From assembly GCA_020636135.1 (NCBI GenBank), contig JACJYK010000001.1:854501-918500 (forward strand): a stretch of 64,000 nucleotides of DNA, given 5' to 3'. This DNA is from Lewinellaceae bacterium. GTDB taxonomy: Bacteria; Bacteroidota; Bacteroidia; Chitinophagales; Saprospiraceae. Below, one piece after another: positions 18,759-28,467 of this stretch. Both the position numbers and the translations under genes were made by a program. The notes beneath the pieces are model-generated. The model saw only the letters and a list, made by a program, of their open reading frames with translations, was not told the origin of the DNA and made no database searches. Position 1 is the stretch's first letter; every line of letters begins with the position of its first letter.

Positions 18759-19063
18759 CGTTTTTTAAACGCAACAATCTGGCATTGGGTTTATTGCTGG
18801 GAGTATGCCTGCCGGTAGCCCTGTACGGGATCCTGCTTACGATTTACGATTTTATGGAAGACCACGATTTATTAGCCAATGTCAGTTTCTCACCAACTTT
18901 CCGAACACGTACCCTTGCATTGGTAGCCATTTGTTCCAACTTGCTGTTGATGCGTTTGTTTAGTAAAAACTATGCACCTGACAGCATGCGCGGAGTGGTT
19001 TTAGCTACCTTCCTTCTCGTAGTTGCCTGGGTTGTTCGCTTTGCCAGCGTATTGTTTGGATAG
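18755..19063 (+). CDS. Small three-helix membrane protein coupled to surE
   Basis: The 102-residue protein has three predicted transmembrane helices at about 8-31, 52-69 and 78-100, joined by short basic loops (RTRT, RLFSKNY). I do not recognise a named domain. Its ATG overlaps the surE stop codon, so it is probably made in a fixed ratio with SurE. In Bacteroidota surE is often near lpxB, as it is here, so a role near envelope lipid biogenesis is conceivable but not shown. Confidence 0.75.
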   Translation: MTFFKRNNLALGLLLGVCLPVALYGILLTIYDFMEDHDLLANVSFSPTFRTRTLALVAICSNLLLMRLFSKNYAPDSMRGVVLATFLLVVAWVVRFASVLFG

Positions 19064-19267
19064 ATTGAGTGATCTCTGATTTTTAGTTACTTCATAGCTC
19101 AATCAATTCATGACAAGAGATCTTACAACCTATGGATCCCTTCCTCGTGATGGGACAATGACAGTGGGAGCGATTGCACAAACAAAAGGTAATTTCCATT
19201 CTGGCCATGAATAAGAAATGCCAACATAAACCTATCTTGAAATCCTTAACCAATTAAATATACAGCC

Positions 19268-20668
19268 ATGGATCATCAACTAAATAGCCGGAGGAAATTC
19301 ATCAGATCTTCCGCTATAGCTGCCACATTCCTGGGGATTGCTCCCGATCAGATGAGTCGCAGCGCCATAGAGCGCAAGCTGGAAGATCTTACTTCAACAC
19401 CGCAGGCACGGGGAAAGTCGGTCATGGGCCTGAAGAAAGCGCCGCTGGATCAGGTTAAAGTCGGGATGATCGGATTGGGTAACCGGGGAAGCTTCCACGC
19501 CAAACTGGTCCATGCTCTGTATCCCAAGGCCAAACTGACAGCGATCTGTGATATCCGGCCGGAATATGCTCAGAAGACAGCGGATTTTTTAAAAGAGAAT
19601 GGACAGAACCCTGCCGTGTATACAGGGAATGCCGATGCCTGGAAAGAGATGGTAAAGCGGGATGATATCGACCTGGTTATCGTGGTGACTCCCTGGGAAA
19701 ACCATGTACCCATGTGTGTCGAAGCCATGCGTCAGGGTAAACACGTAGCTACTGAAGTGCCTGCTGCCGTGACCCTTGCCGAACATTGGGAAATGGTCGA
19801 TACCGCAGAAGAGACCCAGCTCAACTGCATGATGATGGAGAATGTCTGTTACGGGGATGAAGAGCTCTGGCTGCTGAATATGGCAGAGCAGGGCGTCCTG
19901 GGTACACTGACCTACGGTGAATGTGCCTACATCCACAATTTGCGGGACTCCATGCTGAGTAAGACTGGCTATTACAATCAATGGCGGATACGCCATCATG
20001 TTACGACTGACGGGAATCTGTACCCCACCCATGGTCTGGGCCCCGTAGCACAATACATGGGCATCGGAAGAGGAGACCGCTTTGATCATCTGGTTTCGAT
20101 GTCTTCGCTTCAGGCGAGCTTGTCTGAAGCTTCCCGGTCCATTGAGCCAGACAATGAGTTTTACAATCGGACCGATTACGCCCATGGCGATATGAACACC
20201 TCATTGATCAAGACAGATAAAGGCCGGTTGATTACCGTTCACCATGATGTGGTGACGCCACGGCCTTATAACCGGATTAATGCACTGGCTGGTACGAAAG
20301 GATATCATGAAGGTTACCCGAGCCGGCTCTCCATATTGGGTAAAGAAGAACATGATTGGCTGCCCGAAGAGGAATACAAGAAATACCGGGAACAATACAA
20401 GCACCCCATCTGGGATAAGTTGAAGGCTGAAATCGAGAAGAATGGCGGGCATGGCGGTATGGACTTCGTGATGATGTATCGCCTTATCGACAATCTGCAC
20501 CAAGGATTGCCTCTGGATATGGATGTCTACGATGCGGCAGTATGGTCCGGGGTGACGCCGATCTCCGCGATATCCGTTCAACTGGGTTCCAGTCCGGTAC
20601 AGTTTCCGGATTTTACCCGAGGCCATTGGCAGGGGAACCGCAAGTTAAGTATCATGGAAAGTGTCTGA
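19268..20668 (+). CDS. Gfo/Idh/MocA oxidoreductase of GH109 type (alpha-N-acetylgalactosaminidase-like), Tat-exported
   Basis: The 466-residue protein starts with a twin-arginine signal (SRRKFIRSSAIAATFLG). A Rossmann motif GLGNRG follows near residues 65-70. The motif usually reading EKP in this superfamily is EVPAA here, and the segments MMMENVCYG and NLYPTHGLGPVAQYMGI are typical of GH109. These enzymes cleave terminal alpha-GalNAc using tightly bound NAD+ in a redox-neutral elimination mechanism; Tat export fits a protein folded with its cofactor. The substrate specificity is a family inference. It lies between surE and lpxB, on the same strand. Confidence 0.88.
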   Translation: MDHQLNSRRKFIRSSAIAATFLGIAPDQMSRSAIERKLEDLTSTPQARGKSVMGLKKAPLDQVKVGMIGLGNRGSFHAKLVHALYPKAKLTAICDIRPEYAQKTADFLKENGQNPAVYTGNADAWKEMVKRDDIDLVIVVTPWENHVPMCVEAMRQGKHVATEVPAAVTLAEHWEMVDTAEETQLNCMMMENVCYGDEELWLLNMAEQGVLGTLTYGECAYIHNLRDSMLSKTGYYNQWRIRHHVTTDGNLYPTHGLGPVAQYMGIGRGDRFDHLVSMSSLQASLSEASRSIEPDNEFYNRTDYAHGDMNTSLIKTDKGRLITVHHDVVTPRPYNRINALAGTKGYHEGYPSRLSILGKEEHDWLPEEEYKKYREQYKHPIWDKLKAEIEKNGGHGGMDFVMMYRLIDNLHQGLPLDMDVYDAAVWSGVTPISAISVQLGSSPVQFPDFTRGHWQGNRKLSIMESV

Positions 20669-20718
20669 TCCGGGTCCGCAGTCAACAGTAATGGCTGATT
20701 TGGGTTAAAGGAAGCATC

Positions 20719-21834
20719 ATGCGTTATTACGTCATTGCAGGCGAGGCATCCGGCGATTTGCACGGAAGCAATCTGATCAGGGCAATTCATACCCTGGACA
20801 AGGATGCTACCATATATGCCTGGGGTGGCGAGAAGATGGAGGCTGCCGGTGCCCAACTGCGCAAGCATTATAAGGATCTTGCTTTCATGGGATTTGTGGA
20901 AGTAGTCAGGCACCTGGGTACCATCATGCGAAATTTATCATTTTGCAGGGAGGACCTATTGGCCTTTAAGCCGGATGCGCTCATTTTGATCGACTACCCG
21001 GGTTTTAATATGCGGATCGCGAAATGGGCAAAATCAAAGCAAATCCCGGTTTATTACTACATCTCTCCTCAAATCTGGGCCTGGAAAGAAAAACGTGGAT
21101 ATGCACTGAAGGCCAGTATACGCAAGATGCTGTGTATTTTGCCTTTTGAGCCGGCATTCTATGAAAGATTTTCGATGAAGGCAGATTATGTCGGACATCC
21201 TTTATTGGATGTGATCCCGGAATACAAGGCAGAACCATTGAGTCTTGAAACTGAACTGCCGGTTATAGCAATCTTACCCGGTAGCCGCAAGCAGGAAATT
21301 GAACGGTTGCTCCCTGTCCAGCTGGGTGTCGTCCGTCATTTTCCAGGCTATCAATTCGTCATCGCAGGTGTACCTCATCAGGATTCATTGCTGTATTCCG
21401 ATATTATCCATAATGCGGGCCTGCGGGATGATCAGGTTCCGGTCATTACTGGCCGTACCTATGATTTATTGGCATCGGCCTCGGGAGCTGTTGTTACCTC
21501 CGGAACGGCGACACTGGAAACCGCCTTGTTTGGGGTTCCTCTAGTGGTCGTGTATAAAGGGAGCCCGGTATCCTACCAGATAGCTAAAAGGCTGATACGC
21601 GTCAAGTACATCTCGCTGGTCAACCTGATCCTGGATAAACCATTGGTTCCCGAATTGATCCAGGATGAGTGCACTCCTGAGAGTATTGTTCAGGCCCTCA
21701 GGGTCCTGTTGAATCTGAATGCGGAAGGACAGTGGGCGAAAGAAGTGGTTAAACTAAAGGCCATTCTTGGAGGTCCGGGCGCATCACAGCGGGCGGGGGA
21801 GCTTATTTGTCAGGACGTTCCAGTCCGGGGATAA
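20719..21834 (+). CDS. lpxB: Lipid-A-disaccharide synthase
   Basis: The 371-residue glycosyltransferase (GT19) joins UDP-2,3-diacylglucosamine and lipid X to form lipid A disaccharide at the inner membrane. It shows the start YYVIAGEASGDLHGSNLI, the FMGFVEVVRHL segment, YYISPQIWAWKEKR, the LPGSRKQEIERLLPV loop and SGTATLETALFGVPLVVVYK in the nucleotide-sugar site. The gene is 50 bases after the GH109 gene. A terminator starts directly after the stop codon. Confidence 0.97.
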   Translation: MRYYVIAGEASGDLHGSNLIRAIHTLDKDATIYAWGGEKMEAAGAQLRKHYKDLAFMGFVEVVRHLGTIMRNLSFCREDLLAFKPDALILIDYPGFNMRIAKWAKSKQIPVYYYISPQIWAWKEKRGYALKASIRKMLCILPFEPAFYERFSMKADYVGHPLLDVIPEYKAEPLSLETELPVIAILPGSRKQEIERLLPVQLGVVRHFPGYQFVIAGVPHQDSLLYSDIIHNAGLRDDQVPVITGRTYDLLASASGAVVTSGTATLETALFGVPLVVVYKGSPVSYQIAKRLIRVKYISLVNLILDKPLVPELIQDECTPESIVQALRVLLNLNAEGQWAKEVVKLKAILGGPGASQRAGELICQDVPVRG

Positions 21835-21866
21835 AAAAAGTCAACCGGTTATGGTCGACTTTTTCT
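21835..21866 (+). terminator. Rho-independent terminator after lpxB
   Basis: An A-rich stem (AAAAAGTCaACC) pairs with GGTcGACTTTTT across a six-base loop, with one mismatch, and ends in a T-run. It starts immediately after the lpxB stop. Confidence 0.75.
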
Positions 21867-22248
21867 TGAGAATGGTAACCCTTAAAGCGAAATATTGAAA
21901 CAAATTTCTTTTAATCGAACTATACTCTTTTGTATAGCCATCCATACGCTGCAAATGTATCGCCTCTGTGTTAACTGAGTATGAACGGCTCATTTACATA
22001 TTGTTAATTAAACGATGGTCTGTAATGGTTTGTTGCCTGACAACTAAAAAATTAGCATCAAAACGGAATTACCCACCGGATGGGTGGATATGATCTGATC
22101 TATTCCATGGCATGACCCAACTCATCAATTCGGATTGGCACACCTGCTAACTTGTGAAATTCAGAAAATGCCAACCTTAATACTTCAGATTACGGACACC
22201 ACTGAAGGGGTTGTCTTTGTAGCCTAATGATCACAAATTTTACAAATT
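21867..22248. other. Intergenic region before the acetate transporter
   Basis: This stretch of about 380 bases has no gene. At 21920-21937 there is a six-base inverted repeat (CTATAC, six-base loop, GTATAG), which could be a hairpin or operator. A further CCACC/GGTGG mini-hairpin lies near 22072-22086. No exact TANNTTTG element with a properly spaced TTG was found. Confidence 0.4.
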
Positions 22249-22809
22249 ATGGATGCGAAATTATCCAATCCGGCGCCTCTGGGCCTGATGGGTTTTGGTA
22301 TGACCACCGTATTGCTGAATATCCACAATGCAGGATTTTTCCCGGTAAGCGCCATGATCCTGTCGATGGGTATATTCTACGGAGGCATTGCGCAGGTAAT
22401 TGCAGGGATTCTTGAATTCCAAAAAGGAAATACATTTGGTACCACCGCTTTTACCTCCTATGGATTGTTTTGGATCACCCTGGTTGCCTTGTGGGTATTT
22501 CCGGAATTTGGCTGGGCAAAAGGCGAAGCTACCGGGGCAGCATTTATGGGATGGTACTTATTCCTGTGGGGTGTGTTTACTTTCTTTATGTGGATAGGGA
22601 CATTTAACAAGAACAAAGTCCTGCAGTTCATCTTCCTTTCCCTCTGGATCCTGTTTTTGCTTCTTGCTATCCGGGATTGGAGTGGCTCAGCCATCATCGG
22701 CACCATTGCTGGTTGGGAAGGCATGGTATGTGGGGCATCAGCAATTTATCTGGCAATGGCCGAGGTGATTAATGAGACACGTGAAAAACAAATCTTACCG
22801 GTCGGATAA
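22249..22809 (+). CDS. satP: Acetate/succinate transporter, GPR1/FUN34/YaaH (SatP) family
   Basis: The 186-residue protein is a six-helix membrane transporter of the AceTr family. The family signature NPAPLGLMGFGMTTVLLNIHN is at residues 6-26 and the rest alternates helices and short loops, with the usual total length. It is likely to carry acetate, with protons, across the inner membrane. It is convergent with the GH127 gene, with only three bases between stop codons, so the two messages would overlap. Confidence 0.9.
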   Translation: MDAKLSNPAPLGLMGFGMTTVLLNIHNAGFFPVSAMILSMGIFYGGIAQVIAGILEFQKGNTFGTTAFTSYGLFWITLVALWVFPEFGWAKGEATGAAFMGWYLFLWGVFTFFMWIGTFNKNKVLQFIFLSLWILFLLLAIRDWSGSAIIGTIAGWEGMVCGASAIYLAMAEVINETREKQILPVG

Positions 22810-22812
22810 AGA

Positions 22813-25167
22813 TCAGCGCTTTAAAGTACGGACACCATAGACCACACCAGCGGTGTTGCCTTCATGTCCCTGGAAGCGGACGCGGACGGTATTTTTGCCA
22901 TGGCTCAATGCAGGAGGGATCGGATATTCCACGTCAAAAAAAACACCCGGGAAGTTCTCATTCAGTTGTTGGGAGCCGATAATCTTTCCATTGATCAGGA
23001 TGTCAAACGAACGTTTGCCGCGGTCTGAACCCCAATAAGTTGCCAACAGTTGCATGGGGGCCTGTGGGTCGACTTTCATGTCAAATTCAAAATAACCTCC
23101 GTTGCGGGCATCACGACCTTTCCGGCCGGATTCGTCGTAGACATAGGAGGCTTCCACACTGGTGAGATGGTGATCACGCTCGGGTTGCATTTCCCCTAAT
23201 CGCATGATGTCCACAGTCCTTTTTTCGATTTCGGCTTCTTTTTGTTGCTTGGCGAGGAAATCTTTTTTGCGCTGCTCCCATCCGGCATCGGTAAAGTAAT
23301 CGAGGTACGTGGTATATCGGATGGTATCGGCCCGGTAAAACGGTATAAAGGAAAGTTCGTAAGGTCTCCCACTATGTTCAGAGTGAAAAGCCAGAGCCTG
23401 TTCGTCCTGGATTACCCAGGAATTGGGTGAACGATCTTCTGTGACGATCACAGGTACTTCGAACAACGGATCCTCCACTGTTTCAGGCAGTTTCCCGGCC
23501 AATACGTACGGGCCGTACAGCAGTGCGATACGGTCCGGGTTGTCCGGCATGGATTCTTCCTGCAGACCAGCCGGCATTTCGATGCGGACCACATCACCGT
23601 CATGCCAGATACGACGGATCACGGCATAATCAGCAGTCTTGTAATGAGACAGGACAGGCGCTCCGTTAACCCAGATGCGCATGCCCTGGGTCGCCCACGC
23701 AGGATGTCTTAATTTCAAGGTGAATTCATGGGGAGCATCACAACCGACCTTCATGGTTACAGCCCCGGTGGCCGGATCTCCGGTCTGACTCAGTTGTACT
23801 TCCTTTGCTTGCCAGGACAAAACACTGGGCAGATAAAGATTAACCATCAGGCTGCCATCCATCCCGGTAAAATAGATGTGTTCGGCGTATTTGCCGTGGT
23901 TCTCCATGGCGGTCCCGACACAACACCAGAAAGAGTTGAACTTGTTGCTGAAATGCCTTTTGGTACCCTGCCGTAAAGGGATAAAATAACAATATGCTCC
24001 GGGGCCGTCGATGGATGCCAGGATGTGATTGTACAGGGCCCTTTCGTAGAAATCGGCATAAACGGGATCTCCCGACCAGGTGAATAAATGCTGGGTCAAT
24101 TTCAGCATATTGTACACATTGCAGCTTTCTCCGGTGGCATCGCTGAGTTTATCGTTCAGCTTGTCCGCTGTTCCGAAATATTCCGAAATGCCATGGCTGC
24201 CGGTGACATAGGAATGGTGATGGACCACGCGATCCCAGAAAAATTGAGCTATGGCGGAGTCCTGAGCATCTCCGGTCATTTCATAACGCCGGGCGCAGCC
24301 GATCACTTTTGGGATCTGGGTATTTCCGTGTTTGCCAGCGAGATTGTCTTCTCTGTGTGCCAGGGGATCCAGCACGGCCCGGTCGTGAAATTTGCGGGAC
24401 AAATCCAGATATTTCTTATCCCCGGTCAACGCGTAAAGATTGACCAGTGCATCGTTCATCCCACCATATTCGCAAAGCAGCATCTCCTGCCATTGCGCTT
24501 CTGAAAGGCCGGCAAATTTAGTATCAACCCAGTCGGCAAATTTGATGGCAATATCCAACGCTTTTTTATTCCCCGTATACTGGTATACATCCTGCAGGCC
24601 GGCAAATACTTTGTGCAGATTGTACCAGGGAGACCAGAGTCCGTTGAGGTCAAAACCGCGGGAAACGATCTGGCCGGAAGCGATCACATTCCAGGTTGAG
24701 TCTTCTTTCGGAATGGCACCGATATATCCTGTTCCTCTCGCATCCTGGCAGCGCGCCAGTTCATCCACGACATAATCTGTACGCTCTTTATAAGCATCGT
24801 CACCGGTGGCAGCATACATCTGGGCACAACCTGTGAGGTAATGTCCCAGGCTGTGGCCGGACAGGGTGCCTTCTTCCCAGCCGCCATATAAATCACCTTT
24901 GACAGGTAATCCTGCGTATTCATGAAAACGGTGTAAAAGCCGGTCAGGGTCCAGCTCGAGGAGATAGGCGCCATTCATATCCATGGCCCTCTTGAAAGGA
25001 GAATCCAGGAGGCGGATATCAGCCAGCGAAAACCCTGTTGCTTTCGGCTGGATGGCTGGTTGCACTTTCAGCAGTTGACCTAATTCCAGGGTAGGCGCCA
25101 TATTCTGACCTGGTAATGTGCCACCGGCAAAAAGAACGGCAATCGAAAAGTATATTCCACGGTGCAT
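22813..25167 (-). CDS. GH127-family beta-L-arabinofuranosidase (DUF1680)
   Basis: The 784-residue exported enzyme starts at the ATG at 25167, giving a signal peptide ending near LPGQ; a longer frame upstream would translate through the terminator at 25203-25231. The alpha/alpha-barrel carries GGWEEGTLSGHSLGHYLTG near residue 85-105, the ESCNVYNMLKL motif (glutamate and zinc-ligand cysteine, about 347-349) and the FWCCVGTAMENHGKY motif (zinc ligands including the cysteine nucleophile, about 414-415). The C-terminal 90 residues form a beta-sandwich. Family members release L-arabinofuranose or related sugars from plant or algal glycans. Periplasmic or surface location is likely. Confidence 0.92.
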   Translation of the reverse strand: MHRGIYFSIAVLFAGGTLPGQNMAPTLELGQLLKVQPAIQPKATGFSLADIRLLDSPFKRAMDMNGAYLLELDPDRLLHRFHEYAGLPVKGDLYGGWEEGTLSGHSLGHYLTGCAQMYAATGDDAYKERTDYVVDELARCQDARGTGYIGAIPKEDSTWNVIASGQIVSRGFDLNGLWSPWYNLHKVFAGLQDVYQYTGNKKALDIAIKFADWVDTKFAGLSEAQWQEMLLCEYGGMNDALVNLYALTGDKKYLDLSRKFHDRAVLDPLAHREDNLAGKHGNTQIPKVIGCARRYEMTGDAQDSAIAQFFWDRVVHHHSYVTGSHGISEYFGTADKLNDKLSDATGESCNVYNMLKLTQHLFTWSGDPVYADFYERALYNHILASIDGPGAYCYFIPLRQGTKRHFSNKFNSFWCCVGTAMENHGKYAEHIYFTGMDGSLMVNLYLPSVLSWQAKEVQLSQTGDPATGAVTMKVGCDAPHEFTLKLRHPAWATQGMRIWVNGAPVLSHYKTADYAVIRRIWHDGDVVRIEMPAGLQEESMPDNPDRIALLYGPYVLAGKLPETVEDPLFEVPVIVTEDRSPNSWVIQDEQALAFHSEHSGRPYELSFIPFYRADTIRYTTYLDYFTDAGWEQRKKDFLAKQQKEAEIEKRTVDIMRLGEMQPERDHHLTSVEASYVYDESGRKGRDARNGGYFEFDMKVDPQAPMQLLATYWGSDRGKRSFDILINGKIIGSQQLNENFPGVFFDVEYPIPPALSHGKNTVRVRFQGHEGNTAGVVYGVRTLKR

Positions 25168-25202
25168 GTTCCTGAATTTCAAAAGTTCAATCGAAAATAG
25201 GC

Positions 25203-25231
25203 AAAAAAAATCCCCGCCCGAAGGCAGGGAT
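25203..25231 (-). terminator. Rho-independent terminator after the BNR-repeat gene
   Basis: On the minus strand a nine-base stem (ATCCCTGCC with GGCGGGGAT, one T-G pair) closes on a TTCG tetraloop and is followed by eight Ts. It lies 44 bases downstream of the BNR-repeat gene stop and before the GH127 gene, so the two are likely separate transcripts. Confidence 0.9.
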
Positions 25232-25274
25232 CTCAACAGGTCAATCAAAATTGACGAAAATTAGTTAGCTGCGA

Positions 25275-28200
25275 TTATTCATCGGCGGCAAGAAATTCTT
25301 CTTTGGAGCGAACCTTAATCGGTTCCTTTTTGGCTTTAACCAGGAGGCCATTGATGGTATTGAGTTGGGTGTGAATGGTTTCCATTGATTTTAGTGCTTC
25401 CTGAAGCTTTCCGTCCAACAAGGTCAGGTTTTGCATTTGAGCCTCTGTAGGCCGGCCATTGTAACCTACGACCTCTCCATAAAGCGTTGATATTTTCTCG
25501 CGTAACAAGGGTTCAGCTGTGCCCACATAATTATCCCCCGTCATGACGACCAGTGGTTCCTTAAGCTTTTCCAGTCCCATGACAAACCCTGGCAGGAGGT
25601 TGGCGATTTTTTTATTTACCGGATCGGATTGCAATTTCATGCCAGCCTCGTGAAGGTTGTCAATCTCGTCCACCAGGTAAGCCAGATCTTCATTCATATG
25701 ATAAAGTTTCATGGCTGTCTCGTGCTGAGCAATATGATCTGCTTCCGAATGAATTGATTCCGGATCGTATTTTAGCATTAGATCTTCTTCAAAGATGTTC
25801 TTGCCTTTGGTGATCCGCACCTTATAGGTTCCGGCAGGGACGGTAGGCGAACTGAAGCCCCCGAAGGCCAGCGTTTTACCTTTGGCCACCTTGGGTCGCT
25901 TATAGCTGTAGTTCCAGTCCACGATATTGATGCCCTTGGATTTTCCCGGAGTGACGACTGAAATGACATTTCCGTCCTTATCCAGAATTTCCATGACCAT
26001 TTTGCCAAAGGTGTGTCGGCTCTTCATAAAATAAGCGATCTGTGCTGCTGAAGATGGGTTTTCCCCTACAAATTCGCCAACACCGGAATAACCTGCATAA
26101 CCACTGGCTTCATGGATGATGGCTGTTTTATTTTTCAGGAAATGCAACTCCTGAGTCGTGACTTCCGGAGTGATCTGGCGCAATAGGTTGATGTTGTCGA
26201 TCACGATCAATCCGCGGCCGTGGGTAGCCAGCACGATGGCATCATCCCGTTCCTGCTGAGCAATCCAGTGGACGGCTACGGCAGGTACGTTATTCGTAAA
26301 CTGTGACCAGTTCTGGCCTCCGTCCAGGGTGATGTACAGCCCTAATTCAGTACCCAGGAATAACAAATTCCTGTTTTCGTAATCCTCCCGGATGGTCCGG
26401 CAGAATCCTTTGATATCCGGGGTGACCAGTGATTTCCAGGTCTTGCCACCGTCGGTTGTCTTGTATACGTAGGGATTCATGTCGCTGGCGGTGTGGCCAT
26501 CAAATACGGCATATGCGGCTTGTTTGTCAAAGTGGCTGGGTTCAATAAAATAGGCCCAGGTGTTTTTCGGTAAGTCTGGAATGTTTGCCGTTACATTGCT
26601 CCAAGATTTTCCACCGTCAAAGGTCACCTGGACATTTCCATCGTCGGTTCCGATCCAGATTACCTGCTCGTCAACCGGAGATTCGCCGATCGCAAAGATG
26701 GTGCAATGGTTCTCTGCGCCTGAGTTGTCGGTGCTTAATCCTCCCGAATTTGCTTGTTGTTGTTTCGCAGGGTCGTTGGTGGTCAGGTCCGGCGAGATCT
26801 TGGTCCAGCTTTCGCCACGATCGTTCGATTTGTGGAGGTATTGACTGCCGATGTATAACCTGTCGGGGTTATGGTGGCTGGTGGTGATGGGAGTATTCCA
26901 GTTAAAACGAAGCTTAGGATCTCCCTCCTGGGCATAGGGCTTGATGGTTTTGGACTGATTTTTTTTCAGGTCAAAGCGCCAGACACCTTCTGCACCCTGC
27001 ATCTCTGAATAGACGATATTGGGGTCGCCCGGATTGGGGAATACACGGAATCCATCTCCGAATCCCACACCAATCCAGTCGCGGTTTTCTACGCCTCCCG
27101 GCTTTGAGGAAACACCGACCCAGGAGCCATTGTCCTGCAGACCACCATAGACTTTATACGGATTTTGATTATCCACAGCCACCTGGTAAAACTGCGATAC
27201 AGGTAACCCTTTGACCATCTCCCAGGCATTCCCGCCATCCCAGGAACGGTAAACCCCACCGTCGCAACCTAGATAGATCGTCGATGGGTGATTGGGGTCA
27301 AACCAGAAATCATGCAGGTCTGAATGAACGCCACCGTTAATATCGCGGAAGGTCTTTCCACCGTCCTTACTGATGGATCCATTTAATCCGGCCTTGACAA
27401 TGATGTCCGGATTGGTAGGGTCAATGACGATACGGGAAAAATAGAAAGGTCTTACCGTGAGTCCAAAATCCGAGTTCAGGTGTTTCCAGGTTTGACCGGC
27501 ATCTTCTGAACGGTACAATCCTTTGTCCTCTGCCTTTTCCGCTTCGACCACGGCGTAAACAATGTCCGGATTGGAAGGCGCGATGGCGATGGCAAAGCGG
27601 CCCAGTTGGCCTGCCGGGAACCCATTGTGTATCTTATTCCAGGTTTGTCCTCCGTCCGTGGATTTGTAGAGTGCACTAGATGCTCCTCCAGAGCTGAAAG
27701 ACCAGGCAGTGCGGCGAAACTCCCAAAAGGCTGCATAGAGGACCTTGGGATCACGGGGATCCATGGCCAGGTCAGAACAGCCGGTTGTAGGATTTACGTA
27801 CAGGATTTTTGACCAGGTCTTACCACCGTCGATGGTCTTATATACGCCGCGATCTTCGCTGTCGCCCCACAGAGCGCCCATGACCGCAACATAGACGACG
27901 TCGTGATTCGTCGGATCAATCTGAATGCTGGCGATGTGTTCGGATTTTTCAAGGCCCATGCTGTTCCAGCTCTGTCCACCATTAGTGGTCTTGTAGATTC
28001 CGTCACCTATAGAGACGCTGTTACGGGTCCAGGTTTCACCGGTACCTACCCATACCGTCTGATCCGGATCGGTAGGGTCGACAGCAATGGCGCCAATGGA
28101 TTGGGCATATTTATCGAAGATGGAAGAAAAGGTCACACCGGCATCCACAGAACGCCAGACACCGCCGCCGGCAGCTCCCACATATATGATCCTGGAATCT

Positions 28201-28367
28201 GTCGGGTGGCCGGTGACGCGGGAAATACGGCCACTCATCAATGCCGGGCCGATGTGGCGGCCTCTCAGTCCACCGAAAAGCTCTTCTCCTTTAATGGTAA
28301 TGGGCTGTTGGCTGAAAGTGGGTAAAGAAAGCAGCAACGCTGCGACCAACGTATATAGTTTTTTCAT
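25275..28367 (-). CDS. Exported BNR/VPS10-like beta-propeller protein
   Basis: The 1030-residue protein has a signal peptide (MKKLYTLVAALLLSLPTFSQ) and a long series of Asp-box repeats of the form S/T-x-D-G-G-x-T/S-W, of which about eleven are easily seen (for example TTNGGQSW, TIDGGKTW, STDGGQTW, TTDGGKTW). The spread fits two stacked propellers of the sortilin/VPS10 or xyloglucanase-like type. The last 250 residues are helical and charged (MNEDLAYLVDEIDNLHEAG). No catalytic residues can be assigned from sequence. Proteins of this family are common in Bacteroidota and often annotated as glycosyl hydrolase-like, without proof. Its own terminator follows. Confidence 0.85.
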   Translation of the reverse strand: MKKLYTLVAALLLSLPTFSQQPITIKGEELFGGLRGRHIGPALMSGRISRVTGHPTDSRIIYVGAAGGGVWRSVDAGVTFSSIFDKYAQSIGAIAVDPTDPDQTVWVGTGETWTRNSVSIGDGIYKTTNGGQSWNSMGLEKSEHIASIQIDPTNHDVVYVAVMGALWGDSEDRGVYKTIDGGKTWSKILYVNPTTGCSDLAMDPRDPKVLYAAFWEFRRTAWSFSSGGASSALYKSTDGGQTWNKIHNGFPAGQLGRFAIAIAPSNPDIVYAVVEAEKAEDKGLYRSEDAGQTWKHLNSDFGLTVRPFYFSRIVIDPTNPDIIVKAGLNGSISKDGGKTFRDINGGVHSDLHDFWFDPNHPSTIYLGCDGGVYRSWDGGNAWEMVKGLPVSQFYQVAVDNQNPYKVYGGLQDNGSWVGVSSKPGGVENRDWIGVGFGDGFRVFPNPGDPNIVYSEMQGAEGVWRFDLKKNQSKTIKPYAQEGDPKLRFNWNTPITTSHHNPDRLYIGSQYLHKSNDRGESWTKISPDLTTNDPAKQQQANSGGLSTDNSGAENHCTIFAIGESPVDEQVIWIGTDDGNVQVTFDGGKSWSNVTANIPDLPKNTWAYFIEPSHFDKQAAYAVFDGHTASDMNPYVYKTTDGGKTWKSLVTPDIKGFCRTIREDYENRNLLFLGTELGLYITLDGGQNWSQFTNNVPAVAVHWIAQQERDDAIVLATHGRGLIVIDNINLLRQITPEVTTQELHFLKNKTAIIHEASGYAGYSGVGEFVGENPSSAAQIAYFMKSRHTFGKMVMEILDKDGNVISVVTPGKSKGINIVDWNYSYKRPKVAKGKTLAFGGFSSPTVPAGTYKVRITKGKNIFEEDLMLKYDPESIHSEADHIAQHETAMKLYHMNEDLAYLVDEIDNLHEAGMKLQSDPVNKKIANLLPGFVMGLEKLKEPLVVMTGDNYVGTAEPLLREKISTLYGEVVGYNGRPTEAQMQNLTLLDGKLQEALKSMETIHTQLNTINGLLVKAKKEPIKVRSKEEFLAADE

Positions 28368-28467
28368 TATATCATCAAGTTTTGTTGAGAATGGGGATGT
28401 TCAGTTGGCTTAAAAGAACGAGGAAGCCGGCAGGTAATTGGAACCACCCGCAGGCTCCCACTTCTGT

